A stretch of 64,000 bases of DNA from Eutreptiella sp. 'Long Island Sound 2002' (Eukaryota > Euglenozoa > Euglenophyceae > Eutreptiales > Eutreptiaceae), in assembly GCA_964036045.1 (NCBI GenBank), contig OZ038381.1, positions 131,447,708 through 131,511,707 on the forward strand, written 5' to 3'. Every line of letters starts with the position of its first letter. The first letter of the stretch is position 1. The notes below the pieces were generated by a model. The model saw only the letters and a list, made by a program, of their open reading frames with translations. It searched no databases and was not told the origin of the DNA. Shown here one piece after another: positions 1 through 11,022 of the stretch. Made by a program: the position numbers and the translations under genes.

Positions 1-900
1 TGTTATTCCTCTTCTTCTAATTTTATCTCCTGCAGCTTCCTGCGGATCTTCTCTTTGCTCTCTTTCTTCTCCTCCTCGTTCCCTCTTGTTATTTTTCTAT
101 TTCTTCTTCACGCCCAACACTGACAGAGAGAGCAGCAACGGATGTGAAGGCAGCAGGACTGCTACAGCTTTGCAATTTTTTTCGAATGATAAGGAGACAA
201 ATAACATAACATAAAGCACACCTTTTTCCCTCCATCTTTGTTTTTCAGTATCCAGCCCAGTGAACGGGATGTGCGCGCTTTTCGACGGATGCTGCCAGGG
301 GAACTTTCTTAGGGTAGGTCGGCAAACGCAAAACAGAATCCTAACTTCGTATGGCCTACGTCTTCCAAAGAACCTTATCACGTACAACAAACCATTGTTA
401 ACACCATTTGTATCATGGTTTGCTTTAGTATACATTATATGATATGAAGTCGGCGGCTTCCGCATTTCTAAATACAAATGCTACTCATTGGTGAAATGCT
501 TTTTCCACTATGTCATTCAACGAACCTTATCGTCAATAACAACCCTTTTGCTCAATGCTTTGCTTCACTCTTCACGATGTTGTATCAGACTGGGGCCTTG
601 TGCACTTTCTAAAAGCTCTAGGCAATAACAACAACCATTGAAAAGCCTCTAGGAAATACAACAATGCAAATACACCAACACCATACTGTCAAAAACACAA
701 GGAGTTTTTGAGGGAGCTGATTGTTGAGCCTGAAGCATCGCAGTGTGCTTGATTTGGATGCGACTTTCCCATTTTCTCGAAAAACAGGGTGTTTCGCATG
801 GAATGAGCAATTTTTTTTCTTGTTTCATATGAAATGAGCAATTATTCTTTCTCGTATCACTTTTTTCGAGATTTTTTAATCTCATTCCCATCACTAGCCA
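1..900. other. No gene recognised
   Basis: Moderately AT-rich DNA with pyrimidine-rich stretches at the start and short reading frames on both strands that show no recognisable motif or compositional bias. I see no repeat unit, RNA gene or transposon end here. It may be intergenic DNA or an old, unrecognisable transposon remnant. Confidence 0.4.
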
Positions 901-1572
901 TGACGCAGGCGCCGGCTCCTGGGCCCCGAAAAACCTAAGATCGATGAGGAGGTGCGATGGGACCCTTCACCACGTAACATCCGCCAGAAGGAGAGGATTC
1001 TGAGACTCTGGTCAAACATGGGATACCTCTCTTGACAGAACCCGCTCTCTGGCGCTGCTCGCGGCGATTGCGCCCTTCCTCCACCTGGTGGAGCCCCTTT
1101 GTGGGGGCACGTGAAGTAGAGCTGTGGTTTGGGGAGCAAGAGCCCCTTGGTGAGTACCCCCAGGGGGCAACCCCAGTCCGGAGATGACCTACCTACCTAC
1201 CTCGGAGGCACTTCCTGGGCCTCCACCCAAACAGAATTTTTGCTGTTGCCCCCCTGCCGCATGGTGCCACCACTGTCTATGGGAGGCAGCTCCAGACGCT
1301 CCTGAGCCCCCAGGCACCTGTGTTCGGGCAAGGGACCTATTGTTTCAACCCGCACAAACCGGAGCAGGATCGGATATGGGTTCTGCACCTCAGCTTGACA
1401 CACACGCTCATTGCCCAACCAACCAAACGCCGACCCGCGCCGGGCGCCGATGGCCGGGAAGGGGCCGCGCCGCAGCTGAGGGCGAACACCCTCCACGTCC
1501 CGCCGTACAATGACCTGGCGGAACGGGAAAGCACAACATTTCCAGAAAGGGGGCAAAACGTGGGGGAAATAG

Positions 1573-1578
1573 TATAAA
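1573..1578 (+). promoter_or_regulatory. Possible TATA box
   Basis: A TATAAA hexamer lies about 57 bases before the ATG of the small reading frame at 1635-1913, within a GC-rich stretch (895-1,860). Position and sequence fit a TATA element, but a hexamer is weak evidence and no other promoter element is clear. Confidence 0.15.
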
Positions 1579-1634
1579 CATACGCACCAGGACCGGAACC
1601 GCTGCACGCAGGACCACCGAAACGCACCGTCTCC

Positions 1635-1913
1635 ATGACCAGCCGCCTGGTCGTATTACAGGAATGTCCCTATTACCATGTGAGGATCACCCTGTGGGGG
1701 CAAGAGCGGCGTTGGGACCTGGAGGCCGTCAACTACATGCTCCCTAGGGACGCGCCCCTGCCAGACGGCCCCAGCATCTCGCCTTCGCGGCAGCCCCCCG
1801 ACCCCCTGACGGCCGATGCGTCAGGCATAGCCGGCAGCTGGCACCCGGGGTACGCCCTCTACTGTGCAATAGGAGAGCACAGATCATGCTGTGATTGCGT
1901 TCAAAGATCGTAG
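1635..1913 (+). CDS. Small hypothetical ORF, 92 aa
   Basis: An ATG-started frame of 92 codons in the GC-rich segment that begins near 895. The first half (residues 1-40) has mixed, protein-like composition with aromatic and charged residues; the second half is proline- and serine-rich. I recognise no domain. It follows a TATAAA by about 57 bases, the only contextual support. Several overlapping frames of similar length exist on both strands of this GC-rich stretch, so chance is a real alternative. It could also be the first exon of a spliced gene. Confidence 0.15.
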   Translation: MTSRLVVLQECPYYHVRITLWGQERRWDLEAVNYMLPRDAPLPDGPSISPSRQPPDPLTADASGIAGSWHPGYALYCAIGEHRSCCDCVQRS

Positions 1914-1955
1914 TTGTTGAATTTGCTGTGATTAAAATCATGCTGTGATTGAAAT

Positions 1956-1995
1956 CCAGCAAGGACTTGCTGGCGCGCGCGTGACGCGCCAGCAA
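1956..1995. repeat. Two overlapping, mutually exclusive hairpins
   Basis: CCAGCAAG (1956-1963) pairs across a 2-base loop with CTTGCTGG (1966-1973). The overlapping arm TTGCTGGCGCG (1967-1977) pairs perfectly, 11 bp, across a 7-base loop with CGCGCCAGCAA (1985-1995). The middle arm can join only one stem at a time. The sequence GCTGTGATT occurs three times just upstream (about 1,890-1,950). Function unknown. Confidence 0.6.
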
Positions 1996-2275
1996 AAGAC
2001 CAGATGCGAAATGACGATAGAAAACATGTATGAAATTGGGGTCTGTTAAAAGATTTCATAAACAATTTCATCGTTTATAATCCTCTCTGAAATCCGACTC
2101 TGTTTATAGGGTATTGTCGGATTCCTGACGGTTTGGATCATTGTTGCTTGGTTTAAGTGGGGTCTCAGTGTTGTTGCTGTGCTGTGCTGGCTATTCAAGT
2201 TCACTGGAGTTTAATACAGGATACAATACGGACCAGCCAAAATCCGGGCAATAGGACTACAAAATTGTCATTCCC

Positions 2276-2891
2276 CAGTCCCCTGCACTCCAGCAAGTCG
2301 TGGAATTGGGACAGTGCTCAAGATGTGGTCATGAACACCGGCTGAGAAGCGAATGTTATGAAGCGCATCAGGAGGTTGCGCAGTTACAACCAGCTCCTGA
2401 AAGCGGCATGGCCATAATTGCGGACCTCCGACAGCAGAATTTCGAACTGCGGTGTGAAGTTGACGATTTCCACGAAGAACTACATCTTTAGAGAGGAGGC
2501 TCGGTTTCAGTATTGGAGTGTATGCTCACGGAGTACCATGAGAACAATGACAAGCTTCGAGCGGAATTTGCACAACTTCAATCACTGACAATCTGTCCAA
2601 CGAGGGGTTGCTGGCAGAGCTGTCCAAGTTATCCCGATTCAAGGGAAGGAAGCCATCGAGGGGCAGCATCGCAATCAGGATTGGACACCAGTGAGCGACA
2701 AGGAGTTCGAAACTCAATGGCAACCCAAAGTGCAAGACGAGGAGTTGACTGAACTGAACCAACATGAGAGCAGGGCTGAAAACTTCGGTCAGAGGCAGAG
2801 GTCATGGCAAGCTTGGCGCGAGGCGTCAGAGGAGCGGTACACCAACTATGTCGCCAAACAGGCCAGCCGAGCACATGAAGAGCCTGCTTGA
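2276..2891 (+). pseudogene. Decayed coiled-coil protein with a Cys/His motif
   Basis: Protein-like sequence continues across three frames. The first part (2,300-2,490) has a possible metal-binding CSRCGHEH motif followed by a heptad-like stretch rich in Glu, Gln and Leu. The frame then shifts near 2,488 and 2,577 and continues with similar Leu/Lys/Glu-rich sequence, ending at a stop at 2,889-2,891 in the frame of EFETQWQPKVQDEEL. An AG-ended pyrimidine tract just before 2,276 could be a splice acceptor, so some breaks may be introns rather than frameshifts. The family is unknown. Either an old transposon Gag-like protein or a host gene remnant would fit; the shared coiled-coil character across frames is the main support. 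Confidence 0.4.
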
Positions 2892-4230
2892 TGCGTGCTC
2901 CTGCTCCAGACTGTTGATTGATAAATTACTCTGTTTGACCATTCTCCTTTTTTCTAGTTTGACAGTGCCGTGTGGTATATGCTGTGCAGTGTGTCAGGGC
3001 CACAGAATACTCCTGCATCACCTACTCCTAGTGTTCCTGTTGAATTGTTTGTTTTGCGGTGCTGAGTGTTTATGCTCATGGCAGCGTCATCATCTGCACA
3101 TGTGGAGAAGGAGAGCCCATGCTCCAGCCACACGCTGCATGACACCAGATACCACCCGCCTTTGTAGTGGGTGCTGCGGAAAAAGTTTGCGAGTCTGGTT
3201 GCCCTGCCCAAGGTTGACTGTGGCAGGAGCTGTGGGTGTTGCAGTTTTTCATTAAGTGGATTGTGAAAATGTTGCAGCTGTTGACCTCCAGGAAACAGAG
3301 TCGTCCAGTTTTCGTTTTTTTTTCTCCTTGACTGTTGGCCATGGGTGAATTGTATACTGGTTTCAGGTGCTGAGCTGTGGAGTGGTTTACGTTTGATTGT
3401 GACGAGTCATATTTTTGGTATGAAGTTCTGAGCTTACGCTAGTTGATTGTGCTTTGGGGAAGTAACTTTGAAGACCTTTCCCTGATGCAATTGTCTATTT
3501 TTTTTCTTCGCAGTTTACAAGTGACCACTGCAGGGACGAGGATTGCCGCCAATACACACACTGCACGTGTGTGTTTACATGTGCAGACACTTTGAGTCGA
3601 ACACTGTTTTTTTTCTTTTTGCATTTTGTTGTGTTTTGTACAGCGAGTACTGGAGTCGAGTACTCTTCAACAGTTTGAATTTTTGCTTCTGCTCTTCAGA
3701 CCTGTTGCACGTGACCTGCTGTAGGAAACATAATATGTCGATAAATAACTTTCTGTTTTGCAGTTGCCGTCTTGTGTGCCACAGCGTGTATCCTACCGAT
3801 GTTGCCGAGTTGGAGACAACAAGGGAAGTTCAGAGCTCCTCAGAAGTACATCTGGGAGGCAGTACACCCGGACACCAGATTTCTGCTATGTCTTTCGTTT
3901 GGTTGCTTTGCCATGTTTGGTGCATATCTGTACGTCGTGGTTAATGTTTGGGGCTTTCGTCACATGATTTTCTGATCCCTTCATCACTGTCATTACATGC
4001 ATATGTGTGTGACATTAATGTTTGCAACTGTGCATGTGCATTATGTTTGTCCATTTGCCCTCTATATACGTCGTTGAAAATTTAATTTCTTTGCAGACTG
4101 AATTTCAGTTGAAGTGCAGAGGCTCATCAGGGGCTCCGTAGTAAAGCACTCAGCAAAGACACCAGATTTCTGATATGCTTTTTAATATTTTGCTCTGCTG
4201 ACTGATACTTCGTGTGCTCCCATTTGTAAA
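2892..4230 (+). other. Exon-like segments and duplicated 3' motif
   Basis: T-rich DNA with several pyrimidine tracts ending in GCAG (near 3,513, 3,763 and 4,096), typical of splice acceptors. The segment after 3,763 is open for about 65 codons (LPSCVPQRVSYRCC onward). The segment after 4,096 resembles its 3' part, both containing GACACCAGATTTCTG, offset 287 bases, but has in-frame stops. This could be a spliced host gene with a decayed duplicate exon or a diffuse repeat. No protein family is recognised. Confidence 0.25.
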
Positions 4231-4234
4231 GCAG

Positions 4235-5470
4235 TAATGAAGGTCCGTAGGACCGGCCCCTGCCATTATGCGGGCTCTACCGCCTATTCATGATCTTTCC
4301 ACCTTCTTCCCTGTGACACCCATTGTCCTAGATCTCACCATCGCTTCCAAACTCACCAATTACCAATTTCCTAATTCCAAAAAGATCCCACACACACAGC
4401 CCTTGGCAACCCTTGGCAATGGAAGTCAAATACGTGATCCACCAATTGAAATTGAGGGAAGTGTTGAGGACGGAGGCACTTGGGTCCATTAATACATGAA
4501 GGTCATGGAGAAGGGAAGAAACAATGACAATGTCGGGCAAAGGAGGTTTGAGGTAGAAATGGAGATGAAACTCCTGAATAAAATATTTGATTATCTAAGA
4601 CGATGTAGCATCCCTACTCCAAGAATCGATTTATAGACCATGCACACTCGATCCTTCCGTTCCGTTATGGACGTATGACGCCATGCCCACACAATCCTGA
4701 TACAACGGCTTGGAAAACCTCATTGGTTCACAGATGATCATGCATGACACAATGACATCGATGCGGTCCATTAAGTGTATGGCAACACACAAAGAAAAGC
4801 ATACAAACACAATGGCATCGTTGGATTCCTCGCGAAGCTTGGGCACAAATGGCCCATCCTTACCCTTGCCCACAAGACGGTCAAATGGAGTAAACAACAT
4901 GGCTTCCGAAAATAAGGAATGTTCGAACCGTTGATCAACCCTGACACCATGGCCTCCATGAACACCAAATACGGCATGGCCACATACATGACTCCCTCAT
5001 GAGGCACCATGAAGAACTTGCAATGATGTTCACTAAAAATAAGTCGGGAGAGCCTTCTCACGGTAATGGCTAACACTGCTTGACACCTGGCATGTATGAA
5101 ATATATAACGTCATGGTGGCACTGCATCGGTACTCCGCATCGGACGCCGGGTGCCCGTCACTCAGCAAGATAATACACCATGGCCAGCAAGTAAATAGGC
5201 TTGGCGGACCAAAGACATGAGTAGAAATGCCAACACACAACATATGTTTCATGCCCTCAGAACCTTGGACATGCCACTTGGTGCCATCACTTGGTGCCTA
5301 ATTACTCGGGACCCGATGGCATAGGCAAACACAATCGTCATGTGCATTAGAAACCATCCACAGATGAACAAGTGAAATCAAAATGGCCTATTTGCATGTT
5401 CATGTGACACCAAACCAATTCAATGCATGCTACTTGGAGAGAGGATGGGTAAGAAAATTGGATACGCAAA
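4235..5470 (-). mobile_element. Solo or orphan LTR of the element 3 type
   Basis: The first 330 bases (4,235-4,566) closely match the LTR that abuts the primer site of element 3 at 39,322-39,656, in the same orientation and starting at the same LTR 3' end (TAATGAAGGTCCG on the plus strand). No primer site or gag follows, so this is a solo LTR or orphan fragment. The remaining AT-rich 900 bases are assigned by continuity only; the other LTR edge and a target duplication are not visible. The short reading frames inside it are not believed. Confidence 0.55.
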
Positions 5471-5504
5471 TGCCCGGGATCACATGTAGAGACGTAGAAC
5501 CAAA

Positions 5505-6637
5505 GTGAACAAAGCCGCGACCACCAAAATTTTTCGGTGCCTTGTGAGGAAAACTAGGATCAAGCGCACCATCAACGAGGCGCTCAACCCTGTGGAACGC
5601 GGTGAAATAACTCTGATGCGCCCCGGTGCCACACAGCTCGTCTCCACCCCTAAAAGAGTGAGCTCTTTTTTTTCCTCCACACTCTTCACCCTGGGGGGCA
5701 GCCTCAAATACGCACCGCCGAGCACACTAGTGGATCGCCTGCTCACACACTCCCCCACCTGCCCTGAACCCACAAAACAGAGCCCCCTCCCTGACATTGC
5801 CTGGTAATCATTCTGCAACACGCTCAAGAGGTCAAAGCCAAACAAGGCGGGTGGGCGGGACTTCACCAACAACTACACGTTGCACACACACCCCCTCTAT
5901 CCAACAATTCATTTGGAAGGTATGTAACCACTACCTCCACCAGCCGCTGCCCGAGAAATGGCTCGAAGCCAACATTATATTGCTCTTTAAGAAAGGGGAC
6001 GTGACAAATCCTGTAAACTACAGGCCTATAGCTTTGCTGAACAGCGTTTACAAAAACATTGCAACACACGCCAACCGTGAGCTACTGACAGCGACCATCG
6101 AACACTCCATCATACACCCCACCCAGTTCGGCGGGCTTCCCAACCGCAGGTGCCAAGACTACATTTTCAACCCCTTATCCGCGTTTCGGGAATCAGTCGG
6201 TAGCTACAGCCTCTACATTGATTTCAATAAGGCTTTCAACTCTGTCCCCCACACCACCCTCTTCACAGTGCTGTCCCGCCTGAACTTACCCACGCCCCTT
6301 GTAAACCTCATTCAATCCTTGTACCGTGCCCCCCGTGACTTCCCGGTGGTGTCAGGGCACAGCCACTCCTCCCACCTGCAAACCAGAGGTGTTCGGCAGG
6401 GATGCCCCACGTCACCCATGCTTTTCTGCCTTTACCTGAATGTTTACCTCTTCGCCCTGCCGTCTCACGTCACGGCAGCCCCCTTCCCCACACGAGTCGG
6501 GCCACGCCTTCGTTGATGACCTCCTCTATTGATCAGAGAATGGGACCCGCATACAACAAATTTTGAATTTCTTCGACACTGTCGCCAGGGAATGGGGTCT
6601 AGACTCAAACCTCAGCAAAACCGAGATCGATGCTATC
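5505..6637 (+). pseudogene. LINE reverse transcriptase remnant
   Basis: Non-LTR retrotransposon reverse transcriptase on the plus strand, in three frames. The first piece (5,505-5,807) is the pre-RT region. After a frameshift the RT palm follows: NYRPIALLNSVYK, FGGLPNRRCQDYIF, YSLYIDFNKAFNSVPH and the LINE-type RGVRQGCPTSPMLF motif. A second shift near 6,490 leads to the catalytic box HAFVDDLLY, then a stop, then LSKTEIDAI. Homology stops at about 6,637 where it abuts the truncated LTR of element 1. It differs from the GC-rich LINE at 15,534-22,558: base composition is lower in GC and the motifs diverge. No endonuclease, RNase H domain or poly(A) tail is present. Confidence 0.85.
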
Positions 6638-8866
6638 GATTGCTTTTATCAAAATCCAGGGTTCCAAATCCAAAAATATAGAAAATACTATCCTCCTTCA
6701 ACCCTGAACAGCAACCAGATCCCACAAATACAGCAATAACCCAATCCACACTGCGGGGTTCCGTTCAGCACACCGGTCGTCTCACCGTGGCGGGCATGTA
6801 AAAGAATTGCACCAAGGAAGAAAGCCCTGAAATTGGCATATGAACACAAATGAAGCAAAGTTGGGGAAAGGTGTAAACATGCACATTCACAGCCATAAAC
6901 CCCTCATTCCCTGGACTCAAGACCTACCCTTGACTCACCAACATATTGCCCTGAACCAGATCAAATGAGATGGCTGAATGCCATGTGTCAAAAGTCACTA
7001 CACAAACCCCGAAAATGTGTTCACTCCCAAGCCTCCAAATCCTAGCCCCATGGGAGGAGTGGCGTGTCATGGCCTAGAGTGGCACTGTAGACCATGCCCT
7101 ACCCTGACATAACCTTGGTTGGACTTGGGGTCGAATGGGCTTTGAGATATGCCCCGTGAGTTTGAACTCATAACATGCCAAAAAACTGCCGATTCACAGC
7201 ATATTGGCCAAATATCAAATATATGCTCAAAATTGAAGGTACTACTTATCCGAAGGCTCAAGACATGCATGGAATCGGAGTCCAGTATTCATGGAGGATA
7301 CAGACCAAAAGCCAATGCCCATGTACATCCCCACCTTACCCTCGAAACCCCTTCGAATATGGGCGCCATGCACTGCCCAAGTCAGCCCACGATCTTGAGA
7401 CCAATTCTTGTAATCCTTCGTGCGCCCAGCCAAATGAAGTACGCGATCCGGCATATGGTGGTGTTCAACTCCAAAGCATATGCCAACATATGAACAACAA
7501 ACCATGGTTCGACTCTCCAAAGGCTTCTTGCTGTTTGCCGACCAGGTAAGTACACAAAATGCAAAAATGAGCAAAAATTGAGGTCAAAAACATGCAAATA
7601 TGTCCAAATACAAAGTTGTCATGATAGTATATCTCTATGCTCACCCATGATATCCGCTCATTGTTCAATACACAAATGATTGGAACCATTTGCGAACAAT
7701 TCCCCCACTTGGATCCCCAATCGGGCGCATGGAGATACCTTCACCACTCATATCTACATGCCCCATGAAAATGGGAGTGCACTCATGGATCTCTTTGCCA
7801 AACATACCATGAGCAATACATACGCGGTAGACTTAGTCTAGCGCTTTGAATTCCACAATTGGGACATGGGCAAAGCCCTTGTCACGTGTGGCTCCCCATC
7901 TCTTCGGCCACACAAAGATTTATAACATGGGCGTGAGCATATCAAGACATATACTACCAATATCACACATAGCCCTTAAAATTGGCTCCCACCATGGTAT
8001 GCCATGCCCCTCCATGGTCATAACTTTGGGTTAAATGGACGTGGGAAGACTCATGCGCTACACTCAGAAGTCATAATATCAAGTCCAGACACATGGTCAA
8101 CAAGTTATAAACAAGTTTCTACCATGTTTACCAGGATCTTTTGATACAACGAGTGTGTGTGACGACTTTAGGTGTTGGACCCTACCAAAGATAAGTTGAG
8201 ACTGAGGCGCTTGCAACGCAACCTTTCTTATTCTCTTTCCTCACACTCGCGCGTAGATATGGCCCTTCAAAGTGGTCCCACGATTCACTTTTGTTTCCCT
8301 TATATCTCCAAGTCAAATGGGTGGCAAGTAACAGGGAAACCTGATTCGGGCATGCGGAAAAGAGTATGACCACTCGAAGAAGACCAAATCAAGTGCGGCG
8401 ATGTCGAAGTCCAAAATCTGATTTCGACATCGCGAAAAATTCAGATTCAAATTTTCAGTGCATATTTAGAAAAACGAACCCTTTACTGATGAAATCTGAC
8501 CCTTCATCGGGGTTTCCGCCAAAATATCTGGAAATGACAGTTAACCAATCGGTTACTGCAGAATCGCGAGCCAACTGACAGTTGCCGATACATGGGCCAT
8601 CAGAACGAAAGGCTGAAAAATTACGGAAACATTATGATAATAAAACCCTGTTGATTCCTGATATTCTGATATATAAATCTCAGCTGGCGGCGCCTCGGTA
8701 CTGAATATGGCCGCTCATAGCCGGAATGGCCAAACCTATCACACTATCACATCGGGTTAGGTCAGGTGGATGGGAGAGTATGATATCAGCCAATGGCGGC
8801 TTGCCGGCACATAAATACACACCCCAAGTGACCCCAAGATGGCCACGGGGGTCCGAACAGGCTTCA
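6638..8866 (-). mobile_element. 3' LTR of gypsy element 1, end truncated
   Basis: Reverse complement of the 2.2-2.4 kb LTRs of element 2, beginning with TG at 8,866 directly after a polypurine tract. It keeps the segment (about 7,440-7,560) that is missing from the left LTR of element 2. The last ~75 bases of U5, including the conserved CCTTCTTTA end, are missing: homology stops at 6,638 against LINE sequence. A TATA-like motif lies near 8,670 and a conserved hairpin at 8,399-8,434. Short frames inside are not coding. Confidence 0.85.
8399..8434. repeat. Conserved LTR hairpin (element 1)
   Basis: GCGATGTCGAA and TTCGACATCGC form an 11-bp perfect stem with a 14-base loop. The same stem occurs at 42,857-42,892 and 53,546-53,581 in the element 2 LTRs while the loop sequence differs between elements. 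Confidence 0.75.
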
Positions 8867-8877
8867 CCCCCCTTCTC
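8867..8877 (-). promoter_or_regulatory. Polypurine tract of element 1
   Basis: On the minus strand this reads GAGAAGGGGGG and abuts the TG that opens the 3' LTR. It matches the tract at 53,091-53,101 in element 2. It would prime plus-strand DNA synthesis during reverse transcription. Confidence 0.8.
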
Positions 8878-9340
8878 AGAGCGATGTTACCGCTCGGAAG
8901 TCATTGAAGAGAGGACGGGAGGTCCCCAATGGGCCCCAACCCCCCCCCCCATGTCCCAAGGACACATGGAGGCCCCACACACGTCGTAGGCGTCCCCCAC
9001 GCCGCAAGGGAGGGGTGAAGACACTGATAATCGGTGCCCTACGCCATATCCGGTCCCCTCTTGATCTACAACATGGACCAAGGGGATGGAAAAAAGAAAA
9101 ACGTCGTCGGTCGACCTAAATAAGTATACCACAATGAAATATATATGTGGAGATCGAGTGGAGGGGGTAGATGGCCAATCAAGGCCCAAAAGTCCCTGGA
9201 TGAACGCCCTCACCCGTCTCCCAAGCACAGAAACAAACAAAAATGCCATGGGGGATCCATTACGGTGCTACAGCAGCAACCAAATGGACCAACACGTCCT
9301 TGACATCGAAAGAAATATTCTTTTTCTTCAGATAGTCCAT
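8878..9340 (-). other. 3' untranslated region of element 1
   Basis: Between the end of the integrase frame and the polypurine tract. It matches 52,715-53,090 of element 2, including a Met-containing C-terminal tail that is cut off here by a premature TAG at 9,341-9,343, where element 2 has TGG. No gene. Confidence 0.7.
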
Positions 9341-11022
9341 CTAGACCGTGGTATACCCCGGCACGAAACTGCTCCGAGGCTCCCACGAGTCCCTGGATGC
9401 GGCGAGCCCCTTCCAACGGACTTTATAAAGCCTCCCCCCAGCCTTGTCCGCCAGGTTCTTCTCGGCGGTGAAGTCGTCGTCCTCACCCTCGTCGTCTGAG
9501 TCCACATCGCCAGCCGTGGACTCGAAGGTGACGGGACGTCCGCTGGGGTCTGGTGCTCGGGGACGGAGCTGGGTATGATCGCGGTCCAGGATCTTGTTAT
9601 CCCCCGCACGAACCGCATACACATCCTGCCCGACCTTCCGCACGATTACCCCCGGCACATACCAGGACGCCTGCCGATGCCTGGACAGGACATTCTTGTG
9701 GTGCCGGTCCACCCACACGGTGTCTGGGAGAGCATACTTCTGGACCTTTCCCTGCTTGAAGTACTTGGCCCTCTTGCCATGCTCGTCCTGAAGTGCCTTG
9801 CACACCTTGGCCGCCGTGTCGTCCGCCTCAGCCATCATGGCGTTCGCATCCCGGGCCACTTTGCCATGGTTCAACCACGGGAGAGTGCGTGACACTCGAT
9901 CCTGTAGGAACAGGATGTGATGGGGCGACAGTCCAGTGGGCCCTGGAAGGTCATGATACGCTTGGAGTACCCTCCACAGCGAATTGTACCTATTCCGGCC
10001 CGGTTCGTCGATGTGCAGCTGGCGGAACTTCTCGAACATCTGCCACCCGGCCACCTCAGCCCGCCCATTCGACCGGCTGTGGTATGCCACGGTCTTGGCG
10101 TGCCGAATCCCCATGTGCCTGCACATTGTCTTGAAACACGTCCTCACGAATTGACTGCCCCTATCGCTGCAGATGACAGCTGGGACATCGAAAATTGTCA
10201 GCCAATGCCTGATCATGGCATTAGCGACGGTCTTGGCCTGCAGCCCCACTCCATGCTTGTCCTTCTTGTCCTTCTTCTTGGACTTCTTGCCCGGAACTGC
10301 CACGATATACCCGCTGTGCCTGTCCACCGCCAGGATGACACAATCATAGGTCTCTCCTTCCACGGTGACCTCAGACATGGCGAATACATCCATGGCCACG
10401 GACCGCATAGGGGCCTCCAGTATAGCCGTGTACACCAGGTTGCCCGCTGTGGAGTGGTTGGGGCTCTTCGTGGCCCGACATACGGCGCAGTCGCTGCAGT
10501 ACTTGTCCAGGATGGGGTAGTACCCCGGTGGGAACTTGAAGCGCCACCCCAGGTCCTGCTGCATCTTATCCGACCAGGATGCATGAGCTGGGCGTTGTGC
10601 CAGTGGTCAATGAGCTCCTCCACTCGGTTCTCAGGGACCAGTAGCTTGTCCTTGAGGAACAGTTTGTCCCCATCCTCGGTCAAGCCCTCAGGCCACTCGT
10701 CGTCCGACGGGGCGCTCACGGCATTCCAGTACTTGCTCCAGTGCTCGGATGCCGCGTAGTCACTCGACCAGTCCTCTGTGAGCACCGACCTGACTAGCTC
10801 TACAGGGGCCACCATCCATTGCTCGAGAATTTTCCCTCGAATAGCTTGGACGCGGGCACCCCGGAACTTGGCCAGGTCCGTACGGTTTGCTATAACCACA
10901 AAGCACTTGACCCCCTCTTGCTCCATGGCCTTCTCCATCTTGATGATTCACTTGGCCTCCTCCGTTTCCTCGGCGTCCCCATGGCTGGAAATGTCCATCC
11001 AAGCCTTGCCCGCGGGGTAGGC
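9341..11022 (-). pseudogene. Integrase and chromodomain of element 1
   Basis: Two frames joined by a frameshift near 10,560. Integrase: zinc-binding region with CSDCAVC, catalytic core with MDVFAMSEV, CSDRGSQF and NGRAEVAG (a D,D35E spacing), and a lysine-rich insert GKKSKKKDKKDKHG between the first and second acidic residues. An acidic linker precedes a C-terminal chromodomain (LYKVRWKGLAASRDSWEP). In-frame TGA codons near 10,950 and at 11,023-11,025 replace sense codons found in element 2, and a TAG at 9,341-9,343 replaces a Trp codon. The chromodomain probably targets integration to heterochromatin, as in other chromoviruses. Confidence 0.9.

Noticed and set aside
4235-5470. Short frames in the orphan LTR as host genes
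   Set aside because: The segment matches LTR DNA at its 5' third and frames are short, without motifs, on both strands.
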